This document shows positions 54,435 through 62,654 of a stretch of 64,000 nucleotides of DNA, in pieces. The notes under the pieces are model-generated. The model searched no databases, had not been told where the DNA came from, and saw only the letters and a program-made list of their open reading frames with translations. The position numbers and the translations under genes are program-made. The DNA comes from JBEKIK01 sp963838495 (GTDB lineage: Bacteria > Planctomycetota > Planctomycetia > Pirellulales > Thermoguttaceae): contig CAWIRC010000001.1 in assembly GCA_963838495.1 (NCBI GenBank), positions 3,038,001 to 3,102,000 on the forward strand, given 5' to 3'. Positions within the stretch are counted from its first letter, which is position 1. Each line of letters opens with the position of its first letter.

Positions 54435-55383
54435 ACCGCTCAAAAGGATTCGCGTGGGGCATAGTCCGGACGCCGACGACGCGTTTATGTTTTATGCCCT
54501 GGCAAGGAATCGCATCGACACGGGCAGCTATCGGTTCGAGCACGAACTGGTGGATATCGAGACGCTGAATCGCCGGGCGTTTGCGGCGGAGTTGGAACTG
54601 ACGGCCGTGAGCGTTCATGCCTACGCGTATCTGACCGACAAATACCTGCTGTGTTCATGCGGGGCGAGCATGGGCGAGCGTTACGGGCCGATCGTGGTGG
54701 CAAGGAAAGACAGTGAAATTTTCGTGAAAAATGAGAAACTGCAGAGTCGGCGTTCAAGCCCTCACCCTAACCCTCTCCGGGCACCGACCGAAGGTTGGTC
54801 GGGAGAGGGGACTTATGCAAAATTACGCAAGGCGGCGATTGCCGTGCCCGGCGAACTTACCACGGCCTATCTGACGCTGCGGCTGTGCCTGGGCGGCGAT
54901 TTTTCGCATGTCATTGTGCCGTTCGATAGGATATTGGATGCGGTTTGCTCCGGGGAGTTTGAGGGGCGGCAGGTTGACGCCGGGCTGGTGATACACGAAG
55001 GACAACTCACATACTTGGGAGAGGGGCTGGAATTGGTTATGGACACCGGTCAATGGTGGTTCGACAAGACCGGTCTTCCTTTGCCATTAGGGGCCAACGC
55101 CATTCGCAAGGATTTGGGCAAGGAAACGATTCGCGACGTACACCGGCTTCTCAGGCAGAGCATCGAGTACGGGCTGGCACACCGCGAAGAGGCGTTGGAC
55201 TATGCGTTGGGATTCGGCCGCGGGTTGGAGCGCGACAAGGCCGATCGGTTTGTGGGAATGTACGTCAACCAATGGACGCTTGATTTTGGGCTGCGGGGGC
55301 GGCAGGCCGTGGCCCGGCTGTTGGAGATGGGGTATCAGCGGGGGGTGATTCCGAAGCCGGTCGTGCCGGAATTCGTGGCTTAG
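54427..55383 (+). CDS. mqnD: Menaquinone biosynthesis protein MqnD-like (futalosine pathway), with inserted repeat
   Basis: 318 residues. The MqnA/MqnD family is shown by GHSPDADDAFMFYALARNRI, IAVPGELTTAYLTLRLCLGG and especially VDAGLVIHEGQLTYLGEGLE, typical of MqnD. MqnD makes 1,4-dihydroxy-6-naphthoate from cyclic futalosine. Between VARKDSEIFVKNEK and AKLRKAAIAVPGELT, about 18 extra residues (PHPNPLRAPTEGWSGEG) are encoded by a repeat A element at 54759-54811. The insert keeps the frame. The related SBP-like proteins of this family are hard to separate by eye. It belongs with menG, ubiX, ubiA and mqnE downstream. Confidence 0.83.
   Translation: MNEPLKRIRVGHSPDADDAFMFYALARNRIDTGSYRFEHELVDIETLNRRAFAAELELTAVSVHAYAYLTDKYLLCSCGASMGERYGPIVVARKDSEIFVKNEKLQSRRSSPHPNPLRAPTEGWSGEGTYAKLRKAAIAVPGELTTAYLTLRLCLGGDFSHVIVPFDRILDAVCSGEFEGRQVDAGLVIHEGQLTYLGEGLELVMDTGQWWFDKTGLPLPLGANAIRKDLGKETIRDVHRLLRQSIEYGLAHREEALDYALGFGRGLERDKADRFVGMYVNQWTLDFGLRGRQAVARLLEMGYQRGVIPKPVVPEFVA
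54759..54811. repeat. Palindromic repeat A inside mqnD
   Basis: ccctcaccctaaccctctcc, a loop containing ccgaccgaaggttggtcgg, then gagagggga. It codes for PHPNPLRAPTEGWSGEG within the MqnD frame. The inner ccgacc...ggtcgg stem is a second small palindrome, so the element is nested. Confidence 0.88.
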
Positions 55384-55390
55384 GCGGAAA

Positions 55391-56877
55391 CTACCAGCAC
55401 CATTCCAGGTCGAGTGTCAGGCCGTGGGAGAAAATAGAGCCGTTGGTGTTGATGGTGGAGATGGGCGTAGTGGTGAACTGGAATTGTTCGGGGCCCAAGG
55501 CCAAGCCGTTGATCCACATAAAGTCGTAGGCGACCCGGCCCATCAAGTTGGGCTTGAACTTGTAGGTGGCTTCGAAGCCGACTTCTCCTATAATCGAGAT
55601 GATTTGTTTTCTGGCGACCAGTCGGGTATCGAGGAAGATCGAGTTGAAAGGATCGTTAATTGCATCATTTTTTATTTCTTGGACGTCGCGGGCGAAGTTG
55701 ATATAAGGACCTAATTTAGTGCGCAAGCCCCAGGCCCATTTGCAGCGGCGGAACATCAAATCGCTGCCGATTTGCAGGCCCAACAAATCGTTTTCGGTTT
55801 TTATATTGTAGTCTGCGGTAATGAAATTCATTACTCCGTTATCGTCAATGGTGCCCTGGCCGTGCCAAAGCGCGCCGTCGCCCAGGGTCATGTAACGGAT
55901 GCCGACGAGATAGGACATAAAGGTGCCGGGTTGGCATTCCCTTCGCCAGCGGCCGCTGGGTTGGAGGACCAGTTGATCGGGCCGGCCACGGGGGCGGAGC
56001 GCAAATTCAACTCCCAATTATGTATTTCTGAATTGAAGGTAAGAGTTTGTCTGTCCGCCTGGTTGAAACCGCCCATGCCGAACCCGTTCACGGTACTGGT
56101 GCCAGTAATGATGTATGCATCGGTAAGATAAGGGCTTACAAGGTTGCCAAAGGTAATTGTTTGGCCGGGGAAGTGAGTGCTGTCGGTAACGCGAGTGCCT
56201 TGTACGAGTGCGGAGCCGACCCAGGTGTTCATTCCCCAATAGGAGAATTCAAGGAAGTCGTCGCGGTCCATGGAATCCCGGCCCAGATAGCGGCCGACGG
56301 TGGCGTCATAGCCCACGGCGGCGTCGTAATTTATGTTCCTTGTAGTCAGGACTTCGTCGGGGACGATTTGAGTTTGACCGGTTACAGGATTTGTCGATTG
56401 GACGAATATGATGCCCAAGCCGATGTTTCGCGGACGGGTGCGGGTTAATATGCGTGCTCCTTGCTCGAGGAACCAACAAGGGGGCGTGCAATAGCCGCCG
56501 CCGCAAACTGCACAACAATTTCCAGGCTCGGCGCCTTCCCAGAGACCGTTATCCACGCCTGCCATGTTGTCGGGCATGGCTTGGGGATCTTGATCGGCCG
56601 GCACTACGCCGGGGAACACTGTGCCGGGCACGGAATCGCTGGGCTGCGTTTGCGATGCGGCCGCAGGAGTAGGGGTTGAATTCTGGGATGGTTGGGGACT
56701 TGTCGGATTAACATCGGTCTGAGCAGTAGACTCAGGCTGTTGAGCCACATAAATTGTCTTGGATGGAGTGCGTGAAGACCGTTTATCGAGATTGGCTTGC
56801 TGCGCCAGGAGTTGTGCGCCAGCCAGCATCGCAACCCAGATTGAAAACGTCAAGATTATTCTTGTTGCCGTTTTCAC
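55391..56877 (-). CDS. BBP7-like outer-membrane beta-barrel protein (second), frameshifted
   Basis: About 495 residues in two frames. The N-terminus is a signal peptide (TRIILTFSIWVAMLAGAQLL), then a Pro/Gln/Ser-rich linker (residues 45-90) and a Cys cluster GNCCAVCGGGYCTPPCWF. The rest is barrel-like: FLEFSYWGMNTWVGSAL, FMSYLVGIRYMTLGDGALWH, and a last strand ending DLEWCW. The break lies near 55926-55930; restoring one C gives NANPGTFMSYLVGIRY. It should sit in the outer membrane with an unknown role. It is convergent with mqnD, 7 bp apart, and divergent from menG. Confidence 0.65.
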
Positions 56878-57323
56878 TAGTTTATCCTCCTTGCTTTTCC
56901 CGCCGAAATTAACAAAAATAGTTGTGTACCAGTAGGTTATAGAATCTCACCACAGGCTAATCGGTCAAGATTGGCCTGCAGAACAGTAATAACCGTTAGA
57001 ATCTAAAAATTATATGCAAAGGCGATAATCGGTAATGTCATGGATTATTATCTATTTTGCCCAGTTGACATTTTTTACCTATGTGCTTGAGATTTGAGTT
57101 CAACCTGCGTCGGGACACGTTCGCCGACCAACCGACCATGCCGACCAACGCGACCATGCCGACCAATGCTCCGCATCGGTGCCCGATGGTGCCCGAGGGT
57201 GCCCGTCGGTGTCCGCTCGCGGCTAAACGTGATAACTGGAACCGCTCGCCGACCAACCTTTGGTTGGTTCCCGCTCGCGGCTAAACATGATAAAAGCATT
57301 CAATAGAACGAAACCCGCCTACC
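56878..57323. repeat. Repeat-filled intergenic region upstream of menG
   Basis: After an AT-rich promoter-like part (56878-57080), 57119-57286 consists of overlapping short palindromes: accgaccatgccgaccaacg, tgcccgatggtgcccgaggg, ctcgcggctaaacgtgataa and ctcgcggctaaacatgataa. Parts recur inside the element at 62287-62360. No gene. Confidence 0.65.
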
Positions 57324-58043
57324 ATGAATCATATACCACCTACTCAAATACGGCGGATGTTTGGCGAGATTGCGGGGTGGTACGATTTTTTAAATCACTT
57401 GCTTTCGTTGGGTGTGGATCGATCGTGGCGGGAAAAAACGGTTCGGCTGGTTGCGCCGCAAGCCGAGGCCGGGCCAATCCTTGACGTTTGCACAGGCACG
57501 GCCGATCTGGCATTGGGATATTGGCGAGCCAGCCGGAGAATGCCGGCGGTGTGCGTGGTTGGGGTTGATTTTTGCCGGCCGATGATGGAAATCGGCGAAA
57601 GAAAGCGCCGCCGGGCAGGCGCTGAAGATCGCCTGGTATTGATCGAGGCAGATACGGTTAGCCTGCCTTTTGCGGATGATTTTTTTCAAATCGTTTCGGT
57701 GGCTTTTGGGTTGCGGAATGTCGGCGATCCGGACAAGGGATTGCAAGAGATGATTAGGGTATGCCGGAGAAACGGAAGAGTGGCCGTGTTGGAATTCTCG
57801 ATGCCGCGGATTTGGCCTTTGAAAGTGTTTTATAATTGGTATTTTCACGGCCTACTGCCGCTGGTGGGTCAGGCCTTGGCACGCAACACCCAAAAGGCGT
57901 ATAATTATCTTCCCGAGAGCGTGGGCCGATTTCCTCAAGGCGAGGAGTTTGTCCAGCGGTTGCGCGACGGAGGCTTGAAGGAGGTGGCAGTTTACCCGTT
58001 TACATTCGGCATAGCCACATTATACGTTGGCAAGAAAAGCTAG
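57324..58043 (+). CDS. menG: Demethylmenaquinone methyltransferase
   Basis: 239 residues of the UbiE/MenG family. Motif MFGEIAGWYDFLNHLLSLGV with the conserved DFLN start and DRSWREKTV is followed by the SAM-binding ILDVCTGTADLALG, VSVAFGLRNVGDPDKGLQEM and VAVLEFSMP. The end, RNTQKAYNYLPESVGRFPQG, is also typical. It methylates demethylmenaquinone as the last step of menaquinone synthesis. The gene is named menG because the neighbourhood is menaquinone-specific. ubiX begins 25 bp after the stop, so these form one unit. Confidence 0.93.
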   Translation: MNHIPPTQIRRMFGEIAGWYDFLNHLLSLGVDRSWREKTVRLVAPQAEAGPILDVCTGTADLALGYWRASRRMPAVCVVGVDFCRPMMEIGERKRRRAGAEDRLVLIEADTVSLPFADDFFQIVSVAFGLRNVGDPDKGLQEMIRVCRRNGRVAVLEFSMPRIWPLKVFYNWYFHGLLPLVGQALARNTQKAYNYLPESVGRFPQGEEFVQRLRDGGLKEVAVYPFTFGIATLYVGKKS

Positions 58044-58068
58044 AGGGGACAAGAAAGGACGATTGCGA

Positions 58069-58758
58069 ATGGCGAAACAGAATATAGTGGTGGCTATTAC
58101 CGGGGCCAGCGGAGTAACGTACGCAATTCGATTAATAGAGGTCCTCTCGGCGGCCGGTTGCGACGTGCACCTGACCATAAGCGCCGCTGCACAAGCCGTG
58201 TTTCAACACGAGCTGGACCTGACGGTCGATTTGGATAATTTCAATCCCGCGATGCTGATGCTGGACACCGGGCCCACGCCCAAGGACCGCAAGCTGCAAA
58301 CTATTCGCTCGGTGGCCGGCATATCGAGCGATTCCAGCAACGTGCTGGCGGTGGGATCGGGCGAGCCGGGCAAATTTCACTATCATCACTACCTCGATTA
58401 TTCCGCTCCCATTGCCAGCGGTTCGTTTTTGACCGACGGGATGGTGATTTGCCCATGTTCCAGCGGGACACTTAGCGCGATAGTACACGGCACGAGCACG
58501 AATTTGATCCACCGCGCGGCCGAAGTTCATTTGAAGGAGCGGAGGAAGCTGATATTGGTGCCGCGGGAGGCGCCGCTTTCACTGGTGATGCTGGACAACC
58601 TCCACCGCGCCGCCGAAGTTGGGGCGATTATACTGCCCGCCATGCCCGGCTTCTATCACGGCGTGAAATCCATCGGCGACCTGGTTGATTTCATTGTGGC
58701 GAGGATATGCGATCAGTTGGGCGTGGGGAACGCTTTGATTCAGCGCTGGGGAAGTTAA
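58069..58758 (+). CDS. ubiX: Flavin prenyltransferase UbiX-like
   Basis: 229 residues from the ATG at 58069. The flavin-binding start is IVVAITGASGVTYAIRLIEV, with GSFLTDGMVICPCSSGTLSA, RKLILVPREAPLSLVMLDNL and ILPAMPGFYHGVKS later. UbiX makes prenylated FMN, the cofactor of UbiD-type decarboxylases. In the futalosine pathway a UbiX/UbiD-like pair is thought to decarboxylate the naphthoate intermediate. It is a little longer than usual owing to an extra segment around DRKLQTIRSVAGISSDSSN. No ubiD is in the window. It lies between menG and ubiA. Confidence 0.92.
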   Translation: MAKQNIVVAITGASGVTYAIRLIEVLSAAGCDVHLTISAAAQAVFQHELDLTVDLDNFNPAMLMLDTGPTPKDRKLQTIRSVAGISSDSSNVLAVGSGEPGKFHYHHYLDYSAPIASGSFLTDGMVICPCSSGTLSAIVHGTSTNLIHRAAEVHLKERRKLILVPREAPLSLVMLDNLHRAAEVGAIILPAMPGFYHGVKSIGDLVDFIVARICDQLGVGNALIQRWGS

Positions 58759-58763
58759 GTCCC

Positions 58764-59653
58764 ATGTTTCGCCGCGTGCGCCGAATGCTGGAAATGATTC
58801 GCTTCAGCCATACGCTGTTTGCCTTGCCGTTTGCGCTGTTGGCGGCGTTGATGGCGTGGGCGGCAAATGCGCGGAGTTCACCGCCGGTGGGTTTTCGATG
58901 GTTGGATTTGTTGGGCATATTGGCGTGCATGGCCTTTGCCCGCAGCACGGCGATGGCGTTTAATCGGATAGCCGACCGGAAGCTGGACGCGATTAATCCG
59001 CGCACGCAAATGCGGCATTTGCCCAGCGGCGAACTTAGCCTGGAGAACGTGGTATTGTTTACGGTGCTGTGCAGCGTCGGGTTTGTGGCCAGCACGCTCA
59101 TGTTTTTGCCGCATAATTGGATACCGCTTTATGCGTCCGTGCCCGTGCTGTTGTTTTTGACGGGTTATAGCTATTCAAAGCGTTTTACAGTGTTGTCGCA
59201 TTTTTGGCTGGGCGCGGCGTTATGCTTGCGCCTTTGGCGGCTTGGGTGGCGATCAGGGCGGAACTGAGCGCGGCGCCTTTGGTGCTTGGCGGGGCGGTGC
59301 TGTTTTGGGTGGCGGGTTTCGATATCATTTACGCCTGCCAGGATTTAGATTTTGACGTGCGGATGCGGCTCAGGAGCATTCCCGCCCGGCTGGGCGTTGC
59401 CGCTGCACTCAGGATCGCCGCTTTGTGCCACCTGACGATGGTTATATTCCTTTTGGCGTTGCCGCTGGTGTACCCTTTTTTCGGCCGGATATATTTGGGC
59501 GGAATCATGGGGATCGCGGGGCTGTTGTTCTACGAACACCGCATTATCCGGCCGGACGATCTTACCCGGGTGAATCGGGCGTTTTTCCACGTAAACGCCG
59601 TGGTCAGCGTGGGATTATTAGTGATCGGGGTGGTGGATCTGGTATTTCAATGA
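58764..59653 (+). CDS. ubiA: UbiA-family prenyltransferase, frameshifted
   Basis: About 295 residues in two frames, with eight or nine TM helices. The first Asp-rich motif region is FNRIADRKLDAINPRTQMR. The second is YACQDLDFDVRMRLRSIPAR. Both match UbiA-type aromatic prenyltransferases. The break is near 59220-59223; adding one A gives FWLGAALMLAPLAAWVAIRA. In this setting it probably attaches the polyprenyl tail to the naphthoate in menaquinone synthesis (a role named MqnP in some species), instead of 4-hydroxybenzoate in ubiquinone synthesis. It starts 5 bp after the ubiX stop. Confidence 0.9.
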
Positions 59654-59776
59654 TGAATGATGAATTATGAGTGATGAGTATTCCAATCGAACCGCTGGCG
59701 GCGTCGCGTTTATCCATACTGTAAACTAAAAACCGTAAACTGATAACTGACAACTGAGAACTGATTACTATCGAAA
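59654..59776. repeat. gatgaatgatg and aactgaaaactg-type tract before mqnE
   Basis: Units such as gatgaatgatgaattatgag and then actgtaaactaaaaaccgta with ctgataactgacaactgaga lead directly to the mqnE start. No gene is present. Confidence 0.7.
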
Positions 59777-60952
59777 ATGCTGGATCGCATTGGCAAAAAA
59801 GTCGAGGCCGGCGAGCGGCTGACGGCGGCTGATGGAGAATTTCTTTTTCGGCCGGAGGTGGATCTTCACGCCGTCGGCGAGTTGGCCGATATTGTAAGCC
59901 GGCGCAAGAATGGCAACGCGGCTTATTATAATCTCAACGCCCATTTGAATCCGACCAACGTATGCGCGTATCGCTGTGAATTGTGCGCTTATAGCAGAGA
60001 AAAGGATGAGCCCGGGGCGTATGCGATGGAGATTGACGAGATTCTGGAGCGAGGCCGTGAGGCGGTGGAGGCCGGATGCACGGAGTTGCACATCACAAGC
60101 GGCTTGCACCCGGAAAAGCCGTACGCCTGGTACTTAGACATGATCCGCCAGTTGCACACGGCGTTTCCGCAGATGCACTTGAAGGCCTGGACCGCGGTGG
60201 AGATTGACTGGTTTGCGCGGCTGATGGGTCGGCCGGTACGAGAGATATTTGAGGAGATGCGGGCGGCCGGCCTGGGGAGTTTGCCTGGCGGGGGCGCGGA
60301 AATTTTCGACCCTGAAATCCGCGGGCGAATTTGTCCGCGCAAGGCCGACGGCAAAACCTGGCTTCAGGTGCACCGCACCGCCCATCAAATGGGTCTGCCT
60401 TCGAATGCCACCATGCTTTACGGTCATCTGGAAGGCACCGGGCATCGCATAGATCATCTTATACAATTGCGGCGGCTTCAGGATGAGACCGGCGGATTTC
60501 AGGCGTTCGTGCCCTTGGCGTTTCACCCGGAAAACACGCGACTTTCTCAGCACTGGCAGAGCCAGTGGCACGCGGTGGATGGGCAGAGCCAGCGGCACGC
60601 AGATAGCCAGTGGCACGCGGATATGCGACGGGCGTCGCCACTTGTGGATCTGCGGCTGATCGCCGTGAGCAGGTTAATGCTTGACAATTTTCCGCATATA
60701 AAGGCGTACTGGATTTCGCTTGGCGTCGGCGTGGCCCAAACGGCGTTGGGCTACGGGGCCGACGATCTTGACGGAACGGTGCGATACGAGCGGATTCATC
60801 ACGCGGCCGGATCGAAAACGCCCCAGGTTTTAACAGTAGAAGAGCTTCGCCATTTGATAGCCGAAACCGGGCGGGAACCGGTGGAGCGGGATTCGCTCTA
60901 TCGGCGGGTTAAGAGAAACGGACATGACTGGAAGAAGAACGAATCTGAATGA
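59777..60952 (+). CDS. mqnE: Aminofutalosine synthase MqnE (radical SAM), with inserted repeats
   Basis: 391 residues. The radical-SAM motif CAYRCELCAYS (Cx3Cx2C) lies near residue 67. MqnE features are HITSGLHPEKPYAWYLDMIR, LGSLPGGGAEIFDPEIRGRI, ATMLYGHLEGTGHRIDHL and FQAFVPLAFHPENTRLS. It uses SAM and 3-enolpyruvoyl-benzoate (from MqnA) to form aminofutalosine. Around residues 258-288 (QHWQSQWHAVDGQSQRHA and following) extra residues are encoded by direct and inverted copies of a short repeat at 60550-60620. Normal MqnE has a few residues here. It is the last gene of the menaquinone set, in the same direction as ubiA. Confidence 0.9.
   Translation: MLDRIGKKVEAGERLTAADGEFLFRPEVDLHAVGELADIVSRRKNGNAAYYNLNAHLNPTNVCAYRCELCAYSREKDEPGAYAMEIDEILERGREAVEAGCTELHITSGLHPEKPYAWYLDMIRQLHTAFPQMHLKAWTAVEIDWFARLMGRPVREIFEEMRAAGLGSLPGGGAEIFDPEIRGRICPRKADGKTWLQVHRTAHQMGLPSNATMLYGHLEGTGHRIDHLIQLRRLQDETGGFQAFVPLAFHPENTRLSQHWQSQWHAVDGQSQRHADSQWHADMRRASPLVDLRLIAVSRLMLDNFPHIKAYWISLGVGVAQTALGYGADDLDGTVRYERIHHAAGSKTPQVLTVEELRHLIAETGREPVERDSLYRRVKRNGHDWKKNESE
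60550..60620. repeat. Repeat D (cactggcagagccagtggca) cluster inside mqnE
   Basis: A near-perfect palindrome cactggcagagccagtggca, then variants gggcagagccagcggcacgc and atagccagtggcacgcgg. They encode HWQSQWH-like peptides in the MqnE frame. One more copy lies in the next gene at 61269-61290. Confidence 0.88.
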
Positions 60953-60954
60953 CT

Positions 60955-61076
60955 AATGTCTAAATCAGAATGACGCAAGAATTCCGAAGGTCAAATGCCT
61001 AAACGCATTTTGTCATTGGGCATTTGAGCTTTGACATTCTTTAGACATTAGGCATTTGAACTTGGACATTCCCATT
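60955..61076. repeat. Degenerate gaatgtc/catttga tract
   Basis: Units such as gactaatgtctaaatcagaa, caaatgcctaaacgcatttt and gacattaggcatttgaactt occur on both strands, ending at the start of the HD gene. Resembles the tract at 4055-4150. No gene. Confidence 0.7.
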
Positions 61077-61671
61077 ATGCAACTTACCCAGCGATTTAAC
61101 GAGGCCCTGCAATTTGCAATGGAGTTGCACGCCGAGCAGGTGCGCAAGGTAAGCGGCGAACCGTATGCGGCGCACCTGCTGGGCGTGTGCCGCTTGTCTT
61201 GGATTACGGGGCGGATGAAGACGAGGCGATTGCCGCGCTCTGCACGACGCCATCGAAGATCAAGGCGGGCACTGGCAGAGCCAGTGGCACTCAACAATTG
61301 ACGAGGAGATTGGCCGGCGGTTTGGGCCGGGGGTCTTGGCGATTGTCCGTGGTTGTACCGATTCTGACACGATTCCCAAGCCGCCCTGGCAGGAGCGAAA
61401 GGATGTGTTTTTGGCCCGATTGGAACATGCCTCGCCCTCGATTCGGCTGGTCGAGGCGGCCGATAAGTTGCACAACGCCCGTTCGCTGTTACGGGATTAT
61501 CGCGATCAGGGCGAGGCGATCTGGAGACATTTTAAAGGCGGGCGTGATAAAACCCTGTGGTACTATCGCGCGGTTGTAGAAGTTCTAAAACGCTCGGGTG
61601 CGATGCCGCTGGTCGAAGAGTTGGATCGCGCGGTGGCGGAATTAGAACAGATAGCGGCCGATAATAGATAA
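61077..61671 (+). CDS. HD-domain phosphohydrolase, RelA/SpoT-like, frameshifted
   Basis: About 198 residues when two breaks are mended. It reads MQLTQRFNEALQFAMELHAE, then VRKVSGEPYAAHLLGV, DYGADEDEAIAALLHDAIED (the HD motif), EEIGRRFGPGVLAIVRGCTD and IRLVEAADKLHNARSLLRDY. These match the HD region of SpoT/RelA-type ppGpp hydrolases, but no synthetase or regulatory domain follows, so it is a small stand-alone form (MESH1-like). Breaks near 61187-61192 and at 61240 (one C missing). A repeat D element (61269-61290) adds GHWQSQWHS to the frame. Its in vivo substrate is not known. Confidence 0.72.
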
Positions 61672-61691
61672 GTTTCTGCATGTGGTTATTG

Positions 61692-61789
61692 CCCTCACCC
61701 TAGCCCTCTCCCGGAGGGAGAGGGGATTGTATTTTTTCCCGGATGGAATGGGGTTTGAGCATTTCGCGCGACCAATGGTCGCGGCTTTG
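61692..61789. repeat. Repeat A and repeat C palindromes after the HD gene
   Basis: ccctcaccctagccctctcc with cggagggagagggga (61692-61727) is a compact repeat A. Then cgcgaccaatggtcgcggct (61764-61789) is a repeat C palindrome, also seen at 13222 and 26902. Intergenic. Confidence 0.85.
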
Positions 61790-61829
61790 CAAGCAAGCCA
61801 AAAACTCGTATTGTGATGTTATGAATATT

Positions 61830-61861
61830 TGGCCCAAAAATTTGTCTTGAAATTGGGCCAG
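61830..61861. promoter_or_regulatory. Leader hairpin upstream of the terminator at 61925
   Basis: TGGCCCAA (61830-61837) and TTGGGCCA (61853-61860) form an 8-bp stem with a 15-base loop. Together with the terminator that follows, it could be part of an attenuating leader for the HTH gene. Confidence 0.3.
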
Positions 61862-61924
61862 CGGTTGTGGTAGGGTTGGAGAGTCGAGCGGGTATCGGAA
61901 GAGCCTGGTAAGACAGGTATCCAC

Positions 61925-61974
61925 AAGAGCCCGACGGCGGAAGATGTTTTTTTCCGCCGTCGGGCTCTTTTTTT
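61925..61974 (+). terminator. Strong rho-independent terminator just before the HTH gene
   Basis: A 16-bp GC-rich stem, gagcccgacggcggaa / ttccgccgtcgggctc, with a short loop and seven T's after it. It ends 19 bp before the ATG at 61994, so it either ends the upstream transcript or acts as an attenuator. Confidence 0.9.
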
Positions 61975-61993
61975 GCGCGAGGGAGAACGGCCC

Positions 61994-62520
61994 ATGATCG
62001 CACCGCATCTTGTGGAACGAGTCGAGCAACTGCTGGCCGGGGGAAAACTGAGCCATCGCAAGATTGCGCGGATTACGGGAGTGAGCCGGGGTACGATCGG
62101 GGCCATCGCATCGGGCCGTCGGTGCATCCGGCCGCGGCCAATCCGCTTTTGGGAGGATGACGCACTGGTGCCGGACACGCCGCCCGAGCGCTGCCCGGAG
62201 TGCGGGGGCATGGTGTATATGCCTTGCCGGTTGTGCCGGACGAGGAAAGAGCTGGCGAAATTGATCGCTGCAAGTAGATCTAGCGGCCCTCACCCTAGCC
62301 CTCTCCCGACCAACCGACCATGCTCCACATGGTGCCCGTTGGTGCCCGGAGAGGGGACGGTACGCGGAATGCGCGCGAGCCATTCATTTTATTGGGGCTG
62401 AACCTCAAGCCGGCGCATCGGGAGCGATATGAAGAAGTGCGGCGGTGGCGGAGGGACCAACGAGAGGGTTCAGGATTCGGAGGTCAGGGTTCGGGATTGA
62501 AGTTCAAGGCAGTGTCCTGA
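61994..62520 (+). CDS. HTH plus zinc-ribbon protein, planctomycete type, frameshifted at a repeat
   Basis: From the ATG at 61994 (GAGGGAGA upstream). Residues 1-45 form a helix-turn-helix: LVERVEQLLAGGKLSHRKIA with RITGVSRGTIGAIASGRR. A ribbon follows, CPECGGMVYMPCRLCRTRK. A typical end, LLGLNLKPAHRERYEEVRRW, is present but in another frame. Between them lies a nested repeat element (62287-62360) that codes for PHPSPLP, and the frame changes there or just after. This combination occurs in many planctomycete genomes, as I recall. Probably a small DNA-binding protein; no target is known. Confidence 0.65.
62287..62360. repeat. Repeat A with a second palindrome nested inside
   Basis: The arms ccctcaccctagccctctcc and ggagaggggacgg flank gaccaaccgaccatgctcca and tggtgcccgttggtgcccg, which resemble the DNA at 57119-57200. 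The element lies inside the HTH gene and coincides with its loss of frame. Confidence 0.85.
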
Positions 62521-62550
62521 ATTACGACGCGAATTAAAGATGCAAACATA

Positions 62551-62580
62551 GCCCCCGGTGTATTCACCGGGGGCTAAATA
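62551..62580. repeat. Palindromic repeat B (gcccccggtgtattcaccgg)
   Basis: Perfect inverted repeat gcccccggtgtattcaccgg then gggctaaata. It is the most complete member of its family in the window. Confidence 0.85.
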
Positions 62581-62654
62581 GAATTGGCGGGGGATTAATG
62601 GAATTGGTAGGCGCTCAATAAACATTGACTCCATCAATCAAGGAAATAAGCGGA

